A stretch of DNA of 64,000 nucleotides from Rhodococcus sp. KBS0724 (GTDB lineage Bacteria > Actinomycetota > Actinomycetes > Mycobacteriales > Mycobacteriaceae). How positions within the stretch are numbered: the stretch's first letter is position 1; each line of letters starts with the position of its first letter. The DNA lies in NCBI RefSeq assembly GCF_005938745.2, contig NZ_VCBX02000001.1, positions 491,001 through 555,000 on the forward strand, written 5' to 3'. The notes under the pieces were generated by a model. It searched no databases, was not told the DNA's origin, and saw only the letters and a list, made by a program, of their open reading frames with translations. The translations under genes and the position numbers were made by a program. Below are positions 8,034-17,234 of this stretch, in pieces.

Positions 8034-9531
8034 GTGACTGGGAACGATGCAGGTGCGGGTCATGTGTTTGTCGTTCGTGGTCGGCTCCAATCGGTGGACT
8101 GGGATGCCGCTGTCGTGTCTACGAGCGGTAATTTTCTGCCACGCAGGCATTGGTGGCCGGTACTTGGACTCGTCGAGCCGCTCGAGAGTGCACCACCCGG
8201 AGGTCGTCGGGGTTCGGTCCTTCCCCAAAGAGGGGCGTCCAGCTTGGCTGTTGAATGTCGCTTCGCGGATATCGGTGGACTGGTTGGTGGAGGGTGTCTA
8301 CGAAGTCCTTGATGCGATTGCCGAAACTGGAATTCAGCCGGGCGGTAGCCGAGTTAAACCGCTAGTCGCATTGCCGACGTTCGGAGTGGGTTTGGGTGGT
8401 AAGGGCGCAGTTCGTGGCCAGGTGATCAAGGCATTGATCAACGCCGCTACCGTATGCGCTGACAAGTACGACTTCGATATTGCCTTTGTTGTCGCCAATT
8501 CTGCCGATTACGCTGCCTACCAATCGGTTCGGCGCGGATATCTGCGCAGTGCCGGAGTGCGGCCGCAGGTTCAGCAGTTGGCGGACCGATTACACGCCGG
8601 GGATGTCTCTTTGCTGTTGGGCGCCGGAGTCAGCATTCCCGCAGGCTTGCCGTCGTGGGACAGTCTGCTCGACCGGATTCGAAACGAAGCGCTTCCCGCT
8701 ATCGACGCCGAACTCTTCTCCGGCCTCGGAGTTCTCGATCGTGCACAACTGTTGTCCAAGGCGTTGCATCCACGCGGATTGGGTATCAGCGTTGTCGAAT
8801 TGACCGGGGGTGACGCCAAGCCGACGCTGTCACATTGCCTACTTGCTTCACTAGGTGTGACCAAAGTGGTTACTACCAACTACGACTCGCTCTACGAGAA
8901 AGCATTCGAATCTGCTCACGGTCCGGGTTCGATTTCGGTGCTACCGAGGGAAGAAGCTACCGCAGGTCGCCCCTGGATACTCAAGATGCATGGTGACAGT
9001 GGAGATCCCGACAGCATCGTGCTGAGTAGGCGCGACTTTGTCAGATACGACGCAGAGCGCCGTCCATTGGGATCAATTGTCCAATCGTTGATGGCTACCG
9101 GGCACCTAGTTGTCGTCGGTGCTTCCATGACTGACGACAACGTGCTCCGTCTGGCCCATGAGGTTCTTGCTCTCGACGAACACAACGGCCGGCAGCGAAA
9201 GCTCGGAACAGTGATAACACTGCGTCAAGACGACCTGCGAACTGAATTGTGGAGGAACGACTTCGACTATGTCGCAGCGTCGGATGCAGATAGCGATTCT
9301 ACGGCTGCTCGTGATCTCGAGATATTTCTCGACAACCTTGCAATTTTGACAAGTGTCGACACGCCATACCTTCTGGACGTGAATTACAGCGGATTGCTCG
9401 AAGGTGAAGAGATTGCACTCGCTGATTCGTTGCGTGAAGTCACCAAAATGGTCCGTTCTCTACCGGAAGAGAGTCGCGAACGATGGGGAATCCTGGAAGC
9501 CGCCCTGCGCGGGCTTGGCGCTGAACCGTAG
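8034..9531 (+). CDS. SIR2-domain protein with macro-like N-terminus, probable frameshift
   Basis: The C-terminal two thirds is a SIR2_2-type NAD-binding domain: GAGVS at 8620-8634, TTNYD at 8872-8886, and KMHGD around 8986, where the histidine is the usual catalytic base. Upstream, ALPTFGVGLGGKG (about 8370-8410) and the following helix look like the ADP-ribose-binding loop of a macro domain. The best start, GTG at 8034 with GGGAG 6 nt upstream, lies in another frame and encodes GHVFVVRGRLQSVDWDAAVV, which resembles a macro-type first strand. Joining the two halves needs a +1 shift between about 8160 and 8225. Without it, only a downstream start in the second frame (open from 8047) can be translated. 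It may be a pseudogene, a sequencing error, or programmed. Possible roles are NADase or ADP-ribosyl signalling. Confidence 0.6.
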
Positions 9532-9549
9532 GTCAGCACGTCTCGCGAG

Positions 9550-9575
9550 CGTGAGTACGGCATGATGTGCTCACG
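9550..9575 (+). terminator. Candidate terminator after the SIR2 gene
   Basis: CGTGAG pairs with CTCACG across a 14-base loop, and a TTTTT run follows at 9581-9585. The stem is short, so confidence is modest. Confidence 0.35.
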
Positions 9576-9626
9576 GTTAGTTTTTATGTGCCCGTTTCAC
9601 TATGAGTCCGACGTCGGAGATACGCC

Positions 9627-10940
9627 ATGCCTACCAAACAGCTGACTTCGGTGGATTTCGAATTGATTCCGGCGAATATGGAAACCCGGTCTACGGATGT
9701 CCTGACGATTTTCCTGTTCGATTCCGGTAGTTCGACTCCGCTCGACAAGAAGGAACTACTCGAGTTTCTCGGAGATCGGGCGTCGCGGATTCCGGAATTG
9801 CGGTGGACCGTGACCACAGTTCCCGGCGGATTCGGGTTTCCTTATTGGGTCGACTCCGCACCGTTCGATATTGCCGAGCACGTCGAAGATCATGTCGAAA
9901 TATCTTCGTGGAAAGGTGTTTTCGACTACTTCGGCGACATTGCCGCACAGATCGTCGATCCCTACGAATGCCTGTGGCGACTGCATGTCGTTCGAGGTGT
10001 TCGCGATGCCCCCGGGGTGCAGGGCGAAGCAACCGTCGTGATTCTCAAGGCGTCACACGCGCTAGGTGACGGGCACATCTACAACGCCATTGTTCACGAC
10101 CTCTTCTCGTCCACGGATCTACCCGAATTCGTTCCGGAACTCACGACGCCGAACCCGTGGTGGTCGTCTCTGAAGGGGCTCCTCGGAACTCCGCGACAAT
10201 ATGTCCGCGCTTTTCGTGCTCTGCCGGAAACCCGGAAATACGACGCGCCGGATTCCGGTGGTGGCGCCGTGACCTTTACGGATAAGCGTTCGGCCACGGC
10301 GATCATGCTCGATCTGGTGGCGATTCGCGAAGCCAAGAGAATGTGGCCAGGGGTGACGGTGACCGCAATCGCCCAGACGATCATCTCGTTGTCACTGGAA
10401 GAATATTTTGGTGACAAGAGCCCGCGCTCGATGCAGGTGATGTCCGGCGCACCCGCAGGGGCCGAGGTGCGCGGGCAAAATCATATGGGTTGCTATCACG
10501 TCGATTTGGCGATGGACAAAGAAGATATTGCGGAGCGGCTTCGTGCGATAACCACGAACAACGATGATGGCAAAGCTGGATATCCCGACGCTTATCGAGC
10601 GGTTCGTACGCTGCAATACGAACTGCCGGCAATCGCAATCAGACCTGCATTGTCGTCGGAACCGAAACTGGGAACGGTGGCGAGCAGCGTCAACCGTGGC
10701 CCTGCCGTCATGACACTGGGCGATTCCAGGATTGTGTCGACTGCGTCATTTCCGTACGTGTCGCCGCGGAGTCCGTTCAACCACGGGATCTATTCGGTGG
10801 GTGACGTGCTCGCGATCTCAGTCCTGAGCGGAACTCCCGACAGTGGTGACATCGATGTCTACGCCGCTGTCCTGGAGAAGAATGCAGCCCGCGTCCTGGC
10901 CTGCCTCGAGGAACGAAGTACTAAAGCCACGGCTCGATAG
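9627..10940 (+). CDS. WS/DGAT-like acyltransferase
   Basis: A 437-residue member of the wax ester synthase/diacylglycerol acyltransferase superfamily, which esterifies fatty acyl-CoA to alcohols or diacylglycerol. Supporting motifs: LWRLHVVRG in the position of the PLW element, a condensation-type core ASHALGDGHIYNAI, and the C-terminal half starting near SAPAGAEVRGQNHMGCYHVDL. The canonical HHxxxDG reads SHALGDG, so the first histidine is a serine while the catalytic second histidine and the DG remain. It is slightly shorter than typical Rhodococcus Atf enzymes (about 460). GGAGA precedes the ATG. The 3' end overlaps the convergent gene by 20 nt. Confidence 0.75.
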   Translation: MPTKQLTSVDFELIPANMETRSTDVLTIFLFDSGSSTPLDKKELLEFLGDRASRIPELRWTVTTVPGGFGFPYWVDSAPFDIAEHVEDHVEISSWKGVFDYFGDIAAQIVDPYECLWRLHVVRGVRDAPGVQGEATVVILKASHALGDGHIYNAIVHDLFSSTDLPEFVPELTTPNPWWSSLKGLLGTPRQYVRAFRALPETRKYDAPDSGGGAVTFTDKRSATAIMLDLVAIREAKRMWPGVTVTAIAQTIISLSLEEYFGDKSPRSMQVMSGAPAGAEVRGQNHMGCYHVDLAMDKEDIAERLRAITTNNDDGKAGYPDAYRAVRTLQYELPAIAIRPALSSEPKLGTVASSVNRGPAVMTLGDSRIVSTASFPYVSPRSPFNHGIYSVGDVLAISVLSGTPDSGDIDVYAAVLEKNAARVLACLEERSTKATAR

Positions 10941-11244
10941 GCTTCTTCACCCACATGATCTTCTCGTCGGCGTGCGTGCGCTGCGCCTCGGCGCGATCAG
11001 GGTGCGCCGCAGCCCACTGATCTTTTTCGTCGATGAGACCGGCTGCGATGGTCCAGGTCTCCCGGGTACTCGGGGGATTCGCATCGGCCGCCCGAGCCAA
11101 CTTGCGTAACCGGTCGTCGGGCATGTCCAGGAGTTCGGCGGCAGTGATCCCACGATTCCACGCGAACTTGGCCAGACCCACCGCCTTCTCGCGTCGACTG
11201 CGACTGGCGATGTCGTTGTGTGCGAAGTCCTCGTTCTTGCCCAT
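10921..11244 (-). CDS. Conserved hypothetical protein, 107 residues
   Basis: A small charged protein, MGKNEDFAHNDIASRSRREK to the C-terminal KKPIEPWL, with no membrane segment or recognised domain. The central part (ITAAELLDMPDDRLRKLARA) looks helical and could be a small helix-bundle module. The ATG at 11244 is firmly set by AGGAGGTGG a few bases upstream (11251-11259). The gene lies just downstream of a tRNA-Pro and its terminator, and its 3' end overlaps the WS/DGAT-like gene by 20 nt tail to tail. The function is unknown. Confidence 0.7.
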   Translation of the reverse strand: MGKNEDFAHNDIASRSRREKAVGLAKFAWNRGITAAELLDMPDDRLRKLARAADANPPSTRETWTIAAGLIDEKDQWAAAHPDRAEAQRTHADEKIMWVKKPIEPWL

Positions 11245-11296
11245 GGGTAACCACCTCCTGGAGAGCCTGTACAGCCTGGAGAGCACCGTACAACAA

Positions 11297-11334
11297 AAGA
11301 AGGCACCTTCTCCGCGAGGAAAAAGTGCCTTCTT
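11297..11334 (-). terminator. Terminator of the tRNA-Pro gene
   Basis: AAGAAGGCAC pairs with GTGCCTTCTT, followed on the minus strand by a T-rich tail. It lies 15 bases past the 3' end of the tRNA and before the next minus-strand gene. Confidence 0.8.
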
Positions 11335-11348
11335 CAAGTTCTTCACTG

Positions 11349-11422
<74 letters not shown>

Positions 11423-11476
11423 TGTCGAACCTCGGTTAGCTTACAGCACGAAGTCGGCAGGCATTAAATCCGCAGG

Positions 11477-12445
11477 TCAGTTGCGTAGAACCGGTGCAAC
11501 AGACTGAGCGGAACCGCGCTCGGAGGAGTGCTCCGGTTCGCGACCGGTGGAGGGCACCAACGTCAACAGTGTTGCTTCGGGTCGGCAGCAGAAACGCACC
11601 GGAGCCCACGGCGAGGTTCCGATACCGGCCGACACGTGAAGCTGTGTGTGGGCGCCCCACTTGGACGGCCCCTTCACCCGGGAGCGGTCCAACTCGCAGT
11701 TCGTCACCAGTGCGCCGTAGAACGGCAGGCACAGCTGTCCACCGTGTGTATGGCCGGCGAGAACGAGGTCGTAGCCGTCCTCGGCGAAGCGATCCAACAC
11801 CCGCGGTTCGGGGGAGTGCGTCAAACCGAGCTTCAGCTGAGCCAGGGGATTGGGCGGGCCCGCGATGGTGTCGTAACGATCGCGCTTGAGATGCGGATCG
11901 TCGACGCCGGCCGTGGCGATCTTGATGCCAGACACCTCGAGTTCGCGTCGCACATGCGTCACGTCGAGCCAACCACGCTCGGTGAATGCAGCCCGCAGAT
12001 CTCCCCACGGCAGTGGATCGCCCGTGATGCGCTTCTTCTTGTCGAAGAGGTAGCTCAGCGGGTTCTTCGGCTTCGGGGCGAAGTAGTCGTTGCTGCCGAA
12101 CACGAACAGGCCGGGACGGGCGAGCAGATCGCCGAGTGCCTGGACAACTGCGGGGACACTGCGCTGATGCGACAGGTTGTCGCCGGTGTTCACCACGAGA
12201 TCCGGATCGAGGCTTTCGAGTTCGCGCAACCAGTTCTGCTTCAACCGCTGGTTAGGCATCATGTGCAGATCACTGAGGTGGAGAACCCGCAACGACGACG
12301 ACCCCGGCTCGAGTACGGGCATCGTCACCTCGCGCAACGTAAAAGCATTGCGTTCGATGCCGGATGCGTACCCGATTCCGAGTGCAGCGACGCCCGCGGC
12401 ACCAAGTGCGGTGCGGGTCAGGTTGGTGCGGAACTGGTCAGACAC
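11477..12445 (-). CDS. Membrane-anchored metallophosphoesterase
   Basis: A 322-residue calcineurin-like phosphoesterase of the YkuE/YaeI type. An N-terminal hydrophobic segment (residues 12-30) would anchor it in the membrane. Metal-binding motifs occur in order: LSDLHM, NTGDNLS, GSNDYF (in place of GNHE/D), LTHSPEP and AGHTHGGQ. Homologues cleave phosphodiesters or phospholipid head groups; the substrate here is not readable. The start is GTG. It corresponds in position to Rv3683, next to ponA2. It is divergent from the GatB/YqeY gene, 57 bp apart. Confidence 0.85.
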   Translation of the reverse strand: MSDQFRTNLTRTALGAAGVAALGIGYASGIERNAFTLREVTMPVLEPGSSSLRVLHLSDLHMMPNQRLKQNWLRELESLDPDLVVNTGDNLSHQRSVPAVVQALGDLLARPGLFVFGSNDYFAPKPKNPLSYLFDKKKRITGDPLPWGDLRAAFTERGWLDVTHVRRELEVSGIKIATAGVDDPHLKRDRYDTIAGPPNPLAQLKLGLTHSPEPRVLDRFAEDGYDLVLAGHTHGGQLCLPFYGALVTNCELDRSRVKGPSKWGAHTQLHVSAGIGTSPWAPVRFCCRPEATLLTLVPSTGREPEHSSERGSAQSVAPVLRN

Positions 12446-12502
12446 CAGTCAAGGATATAACTAAGGGGACGAGAGGCGGGGCGTGCGCGTAGCGTTTCCC
12501 TC

Positions 12503-12979
12503 ATGTCCGACACGACAGCAACGCTCAAAGACAAACTCCGTTCCGACATGGTCGCATCCATGAAGGCCAAGGATCCGCTTCGCACCGGCACTCTTCGGAT
12601 GCTCATCGCAGCAGTTCAGACCGAAGAGGTCGCCGGTAAGGAAGCACGAGTCCTCACCGACGAAGAAATCATCAAGGTTCTCGCCAAGGAATCGAAGAAG
12701 CGCGGGGAATCCGCCGAAATTTACACCGAGAACGGCCGCGGTGAACTTGCCGCGAAAGAGCGCGCCGAAGCGCAGATCATCGACGAATACCTGCCGACGC
12801 CGTTGACCGACGCAGAACTCGTCGACGTCGTCGACACCGCGTTGGCGCAGGTAGCCGAGGAACTCGGTGAACGTCCGGGAATGCGTCAGATGGGTCAGGT
12901 CATCAAGGCCGCCAGTGCTTTGGCCAAGGGCAAGGCTGACGGCGCACGTATCTCCGCTGCCGTGAAGTCTCGCCTGTAG
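12503..12979 (+). CDS. GatB/YqeY domain protein
   Basis: A 158-residue YqeY-family protein, all-helical, homologous to the C-terminal domain of GatB amidotransferase subunits and thought to bind tRNA. Recognisable stretches are LRSDMVASMKAKDPLRTGTLRMLIAA and the C-terminal RPGMRQMGQVIKAAS. The length is normal for the family. The precise cellular role of free-standing YqeY proteins is unsettled. A strong hairpin terminator follows. Confidence 0.9.
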   Translation: MSDTTATLKDKLRSDMVASMKAKDPLRTGTLRMLIAAVQTEEVAGKEARVLTDEEIIKVLAKESKKRGESAEIYTENGRGELAAKERAEAQIIDEYLPTPLTDAELVDVVDTALAQVAEELGERPGMRQMGQVIKAASALAKGKADGARISAAVKSRL

Positions 12980-12997
12980 GCATCACCGCCGATAGAA

Positions 12998-13029
12998 AAC
13001 GGCCGCACCCTCACGAGGGTGCGGCCGTT
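12998..13029. terminator. Bidirectional hairpin terminator
   Basis: A perfect 14-bp stem (AACGGCCGCACCCT with AGGGTGCGGCCGTT) and a CACG loop, between the convergent yqeY-like and ponA2 genes. Confidence 0.85.
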
Positions 13030-13033
13030 CTCT

Positions 13034-13069
13034 TATGTAGTTGCCAGCGCGTATGTAGTTGCTAGCGCG
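13034..13069. repeat. 18-bp tandem duplication across the ponA2 stop
   Basis: TATGTAGTTGCCAGCGCG (13034-13051) followed directly by TATGTAGTTGCTAGCGCG (13052-13069). The ponA2 stop (TAG on the minus strand) is in the second copy. The single difference falls on that stop codon, which reads TGG in the other copy. Confidence 0.9.
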
Positions 13070-15416
13070 GTGCCGGTGAATCCGGAGCCGGCGACGCTGG
13101 TGATGCCGGATCTGGTGAGCCGTCCGGCGACGCCGGTGCTACCGGCGCCCGTACCGACCCGTCACTGATGTAGATCGTGATGGTGGAACCCGGAATCGCC
13201 GAGCCCGACGGAGATGCGCCGGTGACAGTGCCGGCACGCGCACCCGACGCCGACGTCACCGCGTTGACGGTGAATCCCGACTCCTGCAGGCGGGAGGTGG
13301 CAGCAGACTGGCTCAGGCCGACAACCTCGGGAACCTGACCGTTCTGCGAACCGCGGGCGTACTTCGGGTCGATCGGCGGCAGCGCCGTGGGACCGAAATT
13401 GTTGGCAACCGGCATCATCGCAGCAAACCAACTCCGCGCCGGTTCGGTACCGCCGTACAGGTTTCCGCTGTAGCACGGGCGCAGCGGAGTCGAGCAGATC
13501 TCACCCGGGGTCGGGGAGTCGCCGAAGATGTAGACGGCCGCGGCCAGATTGTTCGTGAAGCCGAGGAACGCCGAAGACTTGTGAGTCTCCGTGGTACCGG
13601 TCTTACCGGACATCGGCAGGGTCCATCCGGCGCTGCCGGCGGCACCCGCAGAGGTACCCGCACCCACGTCGTCACGGCTGAGTGCATTGGCGAGGGTATC
13701 GGCCAAACCGGGCTCGACTACCTGCTCGCAGCCTTGTTCCGTGACCGTCACCGGCTTGCCGTAGCGGTCGACGACGGAATCGATCGGGCTGGGCGGGCAC
13801 CACTTGCCGTGCGACGCCAACGTAGCCGCGACGTTGGACAGTTCGAGCGGATTGATCCAGGTCGGGCCGAGTGTGAACGAGCCGAGATTCTGTTCCTTCT
13901 GGAAGTCGGCCATGCTGCGATCGTCGAATCCCGACGTGTTGGGTTCGGCGTACGAACGCAGACCGAGACGCACGGCCATATCGACGGTCGGCGTCACACC
14001 TGTTGCCGCGATGAGCTTCACGAACGCGGTGTTGGGCGACTGCGCGAGCGCATCCGTCACCGACATCGTCGCCGGATAGTTACCGACGTTCTCGACGCAG
14101 TACGTGGACACCGGACATCCAGCGGCGCCGCCACTACCGAAGCCCTTGGCGTCGAAGCGCCGGGGGACGTCGAGTATCGCGTCGATGCCCAAGCCCTTCT
14201 CCATGGCGGCGGCGGTGGTGAAGACCTTGAACACCGAGCCGGCGCCGTCACCGGACAGCGAATACGGCTGGGCCAGGACGGTTTCGCTGGCTTCGGCGTC
14301 GAGACCGTACGTGCGGCTGCTGGCCATCGCCACAACCTTGTGCGAGTCCTGGCCTGGACGAATCACGCTCATGACGTTGGCGATGCCGTCGAGGTCCGGC
14401 TTGGCGTTTGCGTTGAGACCCGCCTTGGTGGAGGCCTGAACCGTCGGGTCGAGCGTGGTCTTGATGAGGTAGCCGCCCTCGTTGATCTGCTCGCGACTGA
14501 TCCCGGCGTCCGAGAGGTATTTGAGTGCGTAGTCGCAGAAGAATCCACGGTCACCGGCTGCGATGCATCCACGCGGCAGCGTATTGGGAGTGGGGAGAAC
14601 GCCCAGCGGCTCGTCTTTGGCTGCCCGGAACTCGTCGGCCTGGTCGGGGATATTGGTGATCATCGTGTCGAGCACGGTGTTGCGGCGCTCGGTGACACCT
14701 TCGACGTTGGTGTACGGGTTCAAGGCCGAACTCGACTGAACCATGCCGGCGAGCATCGCGGACTGCGGAATACTGAGATCTTTGGCGTCGACGCCGAAGT
14801 ACGTCTGAGCGGCATCCTGGATTCCGAAGGAACCGTTACCGAAGGGCACGAGGTTCAGGTAACGGGTGAGGATCTCGTCCTTCGTGAGTTCCTTGTCCAA
14901 TGTGAGTGCCATCCGGATTTCGCGAATCTTGCGAGCCGGAGTGGTCTCGATTGCAGCACGGCGTTCGGCGTCGGTTTTTGCGACGACCAACAGTTGGTAG
15001 TTCTTCACGTACTGCTGATCGAGCGTCGACGCACCCTGCTGGACCTCGCCGGAGGTGGTGTTGGTCAGGAAGGCGCGCAGCGTTCCCTGCCAGTCCACTC
15101 CCTTGTGATCCGGGAATCGACGGTCCTCGATGGAGACGATCGCCAACTTCATGTTGTTCGAGATCTGGTCACTCGGGACTTCGAACCGTCGCTGCTCGTA
15201 CAGCCAGGCGATGGGATTGCCCGCCGAATCGACCATCGTCGAGACCGCAGGGACAGTGCCGTCCACCAGTTCGGCAGAAACGTTGTCAACCGTGTCCGCG
15301 GCTCGGTTGGATGCGAATCCGAGTCCGCCTGCCAGCGGAAACATCACTCCGGCAACGAGGACACCGGCCAACGCCGAACTTCCGGCGAGCTTCGCCACTG
15401 TTTTTGCAATCGACAC
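13062..15416 (-). CDS. ponA2: Bifunctional penicillin-binding protein PonA2
   Basis: A 784-residue class A PBP that polymerises and cross-links peptidoglycan outside the membrane. The order is an N-terminal membrane segment (residues 10-35), a glycosyltransferase domain with SIEDRRFPDHKGVDW and GASTLDQQYVKN, and a transpeptidase domain with GSVFKVFT (SxxK serine), SPN and SGKTGTTE (KTG box). A PASTA domain follows (QVPEVVGLSQSAATSRLQESG). The tail is rich in Pro, Ala, Ser and Asp. Like mycobacterial PonA2 (Rv3682) it is divergent from whiB4. The stop codon sits in a tandem duplication. Confidence 0.94.
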   Translation of the reverse strand: MSIAKTVAKLAGSSALAGVLVAGVMFPLAGGLGFASNRAADTVDNVSAELVDGTVPAVSTMVDSAGNPIAWLYEQRRFEVPSDQISNNMKLAIVSIEDRRFPDHKGVDWQGTLRAFLTNTTSGEVQQGASTLDQQYVKNYQLLVVAKTDAERRAAIETTPARKIREIRMALTLDKELTKDEILTRYLNLVPFGNGSFGIQDAAQTYFGVDAKDLSIPQSAMLAGMVQSSSALNPYTNVEGVTERRNTVLDTMITNIPDQADEFRAAKDEPLGVLPTPNTLPRGCIAAGDRGFFCDYALKYLSDAGISREQINEGGYLIKTTLDPTVQASTKAGLNANAKPDLDGIANVMSVIRPGQDSHKVVAMASSRTYGLDAEASETVLAQPYSLSGDGAGSVFKVFTTAAAMEKGLGIDAILDVPRRFDAKGFGSGGAAGCPVSTYCVENVGNYPATMSVTDALAQSPNTAFVKLIAATGVTPTVDMAVRLGLRSYAEPNTSGFDDRSMADFQKEQNLGSFTLGPTWINPLELSNVAATLASHGKWCPPSPIDSVVDRYGKPVTVTEQGCEQVVEPGLADTLANALSRDDVGAGTSAGAAGSAGWTLPMSGKTGTTETHKSSAFLGFTNNLAAAVYIFGDSPTPGEICSTPLRPCYSGNLYGGTEPARSWFAAMMPVANNFGPTALPPIDPKYARGSQNGQVPEVVGLSQSAATSRLQESGFTVNAVTSASGARAGTVTGASPSGSAIPGSTITIYISDGSVRAPVAPASPDGSPDPASPASPAPDSPAPR

Positions 15417-15696
15417 GATCTACAGAGTACGTGTGCGCACCCACTGGGCGTGGCACGGAAAGAATTCGTGCCGGATAAAACGTCCTGAACACCCGGTTTG
15501 TACTGCCGTACCAAAAAAGGTGGACGGCCGTCTTGCGTCTGGGCGTTTCTTTACCTAAATTGTGTGAACGGTGTGATTGATATAACACTCGATCACGAAT
15601 GTGTCTCAGCTTTCGTCGTGATATTCGCGACGGAGCGGAGATGTTGTGCTGCTCGCCCTCGAGGCGACGGACATACTTTGTAGAGGGGACCAGAGA
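15417..15696. other. ponA2-whiB4 divergent intergenic region
   Basis: 280 bases with no convincing gene; the ORFs that cross it lack ribosome sites. It must hold the ponA2 and whiB4 promoters. It also contains a CRP-like site (15572-15587) and a nearby second half-site, TGTGTGA, at about 15561. Confidence 0.6.
15572..15587. promoter_or_regulatory. Candidate CRP/GlxR site before whiB4
   Basis: TGTGATTGATATAACA matches TGTGA-N6-TCACA at nine of ten defined positions. It is about 110 bp before the whiB4 start. The crp gene is in this window. The match is seen; binding is inferred. Confidence 0.45.
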
Positions 15697-16023
15697 ATGT
15701 ACACAGCCACCCCGAGTAGCCGTTTGGATGTCGAACAGGCAGAGGCTCGCATCGCCTGGGTAACGCAGGCGCGCTGCCGCGAAGTAGATCCGGATCAGCT
15801 TTTTGTTCGAGGTGCCGCGCAACGTAAGGCAGCAACAATCTGCCGACATTGCCCGGTCCTGATGCAGTGCGGAGCCGACGCTCTCGACAACCGCGTCGAA
15901 TTCGGAGTGTGGGGCGGCATGACCGAACGCCAGCGACGCGCTCTCCTCAAGCAGCACCCCGACGTCGACTCGTGGTCCGAATTCTTCGAGGACCGGCGTC
16001 ACCAGCAGTCCGCTGCTGTCTGA
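15697..16023 (+). CDS. whiB4: WhiB-family iron-sulfur regulator (WhiB4-like)
   Basis: A 108-residue WhiB protein. Four cysteines for a [4Fe-4S] cluster occur as ARC, then ICRHC, then LMQC, followed by the G-[VI]-W-G-G turn (FGVWGGMTERQRR) and a basic tail. In mycobacteria WhiB4 is an oxidation-sensing DNA-binding protein that represses antioxidant genes. The ATG at 15697 is chosen because GAGGGG is upstream and the longer frame adds an atypical N-terminus. Position between ponA2 and bagAB matches Rv3681c. The TGA abuts a tandem duplication at the bagB end. Confidence 0.9.
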   Translation: MYTATPSSRLDVEQAEARIAWVTQARCREVDPDQLFVRGAAQRKAATICRHCPVLMQCGADALDNRVEFGVWGGMTERQRRALLKQHPDVDSWSEFFEDRRHQQSAAV

Positions 16024-16054
16024 CTAGCCCTTACGAGCGACTAGCCCTTACGAG
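16022..16054. repeat. 17-bp tandem duplication between whiB4 and bagB stops
   Basis: GACTAGCCCTTACGAGC (16022-16038) is repeated as GACTAGCCCTTACGAG (16039-16054). The bagB stop (TAG, minus strand, 16041-16043) lies in copy two and an identical triplet lies in copy one. The whiB4 TGA overlaps the first two bases of copy one. Confidence 0.88.
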
Positions 16055-17234
16055 TGAGCTGATCGCCCACGGCGCGCAGTGCCTCGAGGTCGGACACCTC
16101 GAACGGTAGTGACGGAACGCCGATCAGCGGCACCCTCGGATGAGCTGCGGTAAACCGGCTCAGCAATGCCACCTCACGTTTGGCGATTGCTGCGCGGTGA
16201 GCATGAATACGGAGCACCGCCTCCGTCAGCGCCTCGGCGTCAGTCGGATTTTCCTTGGCTGCGAGTTTGTCTGCGGCTGTTGCCGCGTGATCAGCAGGCA
16301 GCGCAGTCAGAGTTGGATGCGTTCGGTTCAGCACCAACCCGGCCAGCGGCATCGAATCCCCGGCCAGTCGGTCGACGAAAAACGCCGCCTCCCGCAACGC
16401 GTCGGGTTCCGCAGCAGCGATCACCAGGAAATGGGTGCCCGGCTGGCGAAGAAGCTCGTAAGTCTTGGTGGCGCGCTCGCGGAAACCACCGAACATCGAA
16501 TCGAGCGACTGAACAAAGGCCGACGCGTCGGCGAGCATCGCGCTTCCGACGATCGTCGACACACCTTTCAGCGCCAATCCCATCGCACCGGCCACCAGCT
16601 TGGTCAAACCTCGCCCCGGAGCCGAGAGCAACCGGATCATCCGGCCGTCGAGGAACGTTCCCAGCCGCTGCGGAGCATCCAGGAAATCGAGTGCGTTCCG
16701 GGACGGCGGCGTATCCACGATCACCAGGTCCCACTTGTCGTTCGACGCAAGCTGTCCCAGCTTCTCCATCGCCATGTACTCCTGAGTTCCGGAGAACGAC
16801 GTGGCAACGGTTTGGTAGAAGGGGTTCGCGAGAATCTGCTGAGCCTTGTCTGGGCTGGAATGCTCGAGCACCATCTCGTCGAACGTGCGACGCATGTTCA
16901 GCATCATCGCGTGCAGTTCGCCCGTTGCCTCGGGGCCGAGTTTCACCGGTTGCGGTGTGTTGTCGAGTTCCGCGACGCCCAGAGCCTGAGCCAGCCGCCT
17001 CGCCGGGTCGATCGTGAGAACGACGACGCGTCGGCCCTGCTCGGCCGCCCGCAGTGCCAACGACGCTGCTGTGGTGGTCTTGCCGACGCCGCCGGCGCCG
17101 CAGCACACCACAATTCGTGCGGTTGGATCGTTGATGATCGCCGAGATATCGAGTACCGGAGCGCTGCGGCGACCGGTTCTGGAACTGCCGGCCACGACGT
17201 TGTCAGTGACCGCGTTTTCTGTGGTTTCGGTCAT
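16041..17234 (-). CDS. bagB: Get3/ArsA-like ATPase BagB
   Basis: A 397-residue anion-transporting-ATPase family protein (SIMIBI P-loop). The deviant Walker A is [20 protein letters not shown], at about residue 40. Switch motifs are [14 protein letters not shown] and [18 protein letters not shown]. In M. tuberculosis the adjacent Rv3679/Rv3680 pair forms a heteromeric Get3-like complex, BagAB, linked to glycerol metabolism and stress. Length and order fit the second gene. Its ATG overlaps the bagA stop by 4 nt (TCAT at 17231-17234), so the pair is translationally coupled. Confidence 0.87.
   Translation of the reverse strand: MTETTENAVTDNVVAGSSRTGRRSAPVLDISAIINDPTARIVVCCGAGGVGKTTTAASLALRAAEQGRRVVVLTIDPARRLAQALGVAELDNTPQPVKLGPEATGELHAMMLNMRRTFDEMVLEHSSPDKAQQILANPFYQTVATSFSGTQEYMAMEKLGQLASNDKWDLVIVDTPPSRNALDFLDAPQRLGTFLDGRMIRLLSAPGRGLTKLVAGAMGLALKGVSTIVGSAMLADASAFVQSLDSMFGGFRERATKTYELLRQPGTHFLVIAAAEPDALREAAFFVDRLAGDSMPLAGLVLNRTHPTLTALPADHAATAADKLAAKENPTDAEALTEAVLRIHAHRAAIAKREVALLSRFTAAHPRVPLIGVPSLPFEVSDLEALRAVGDQLTRKG

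Noticed and set aside
13581..15488. A 635-codon plus-strand frame across ponA2
   Set aside because: It mirrors ponA2 codons, has no ribosome site, and its product has no domain.
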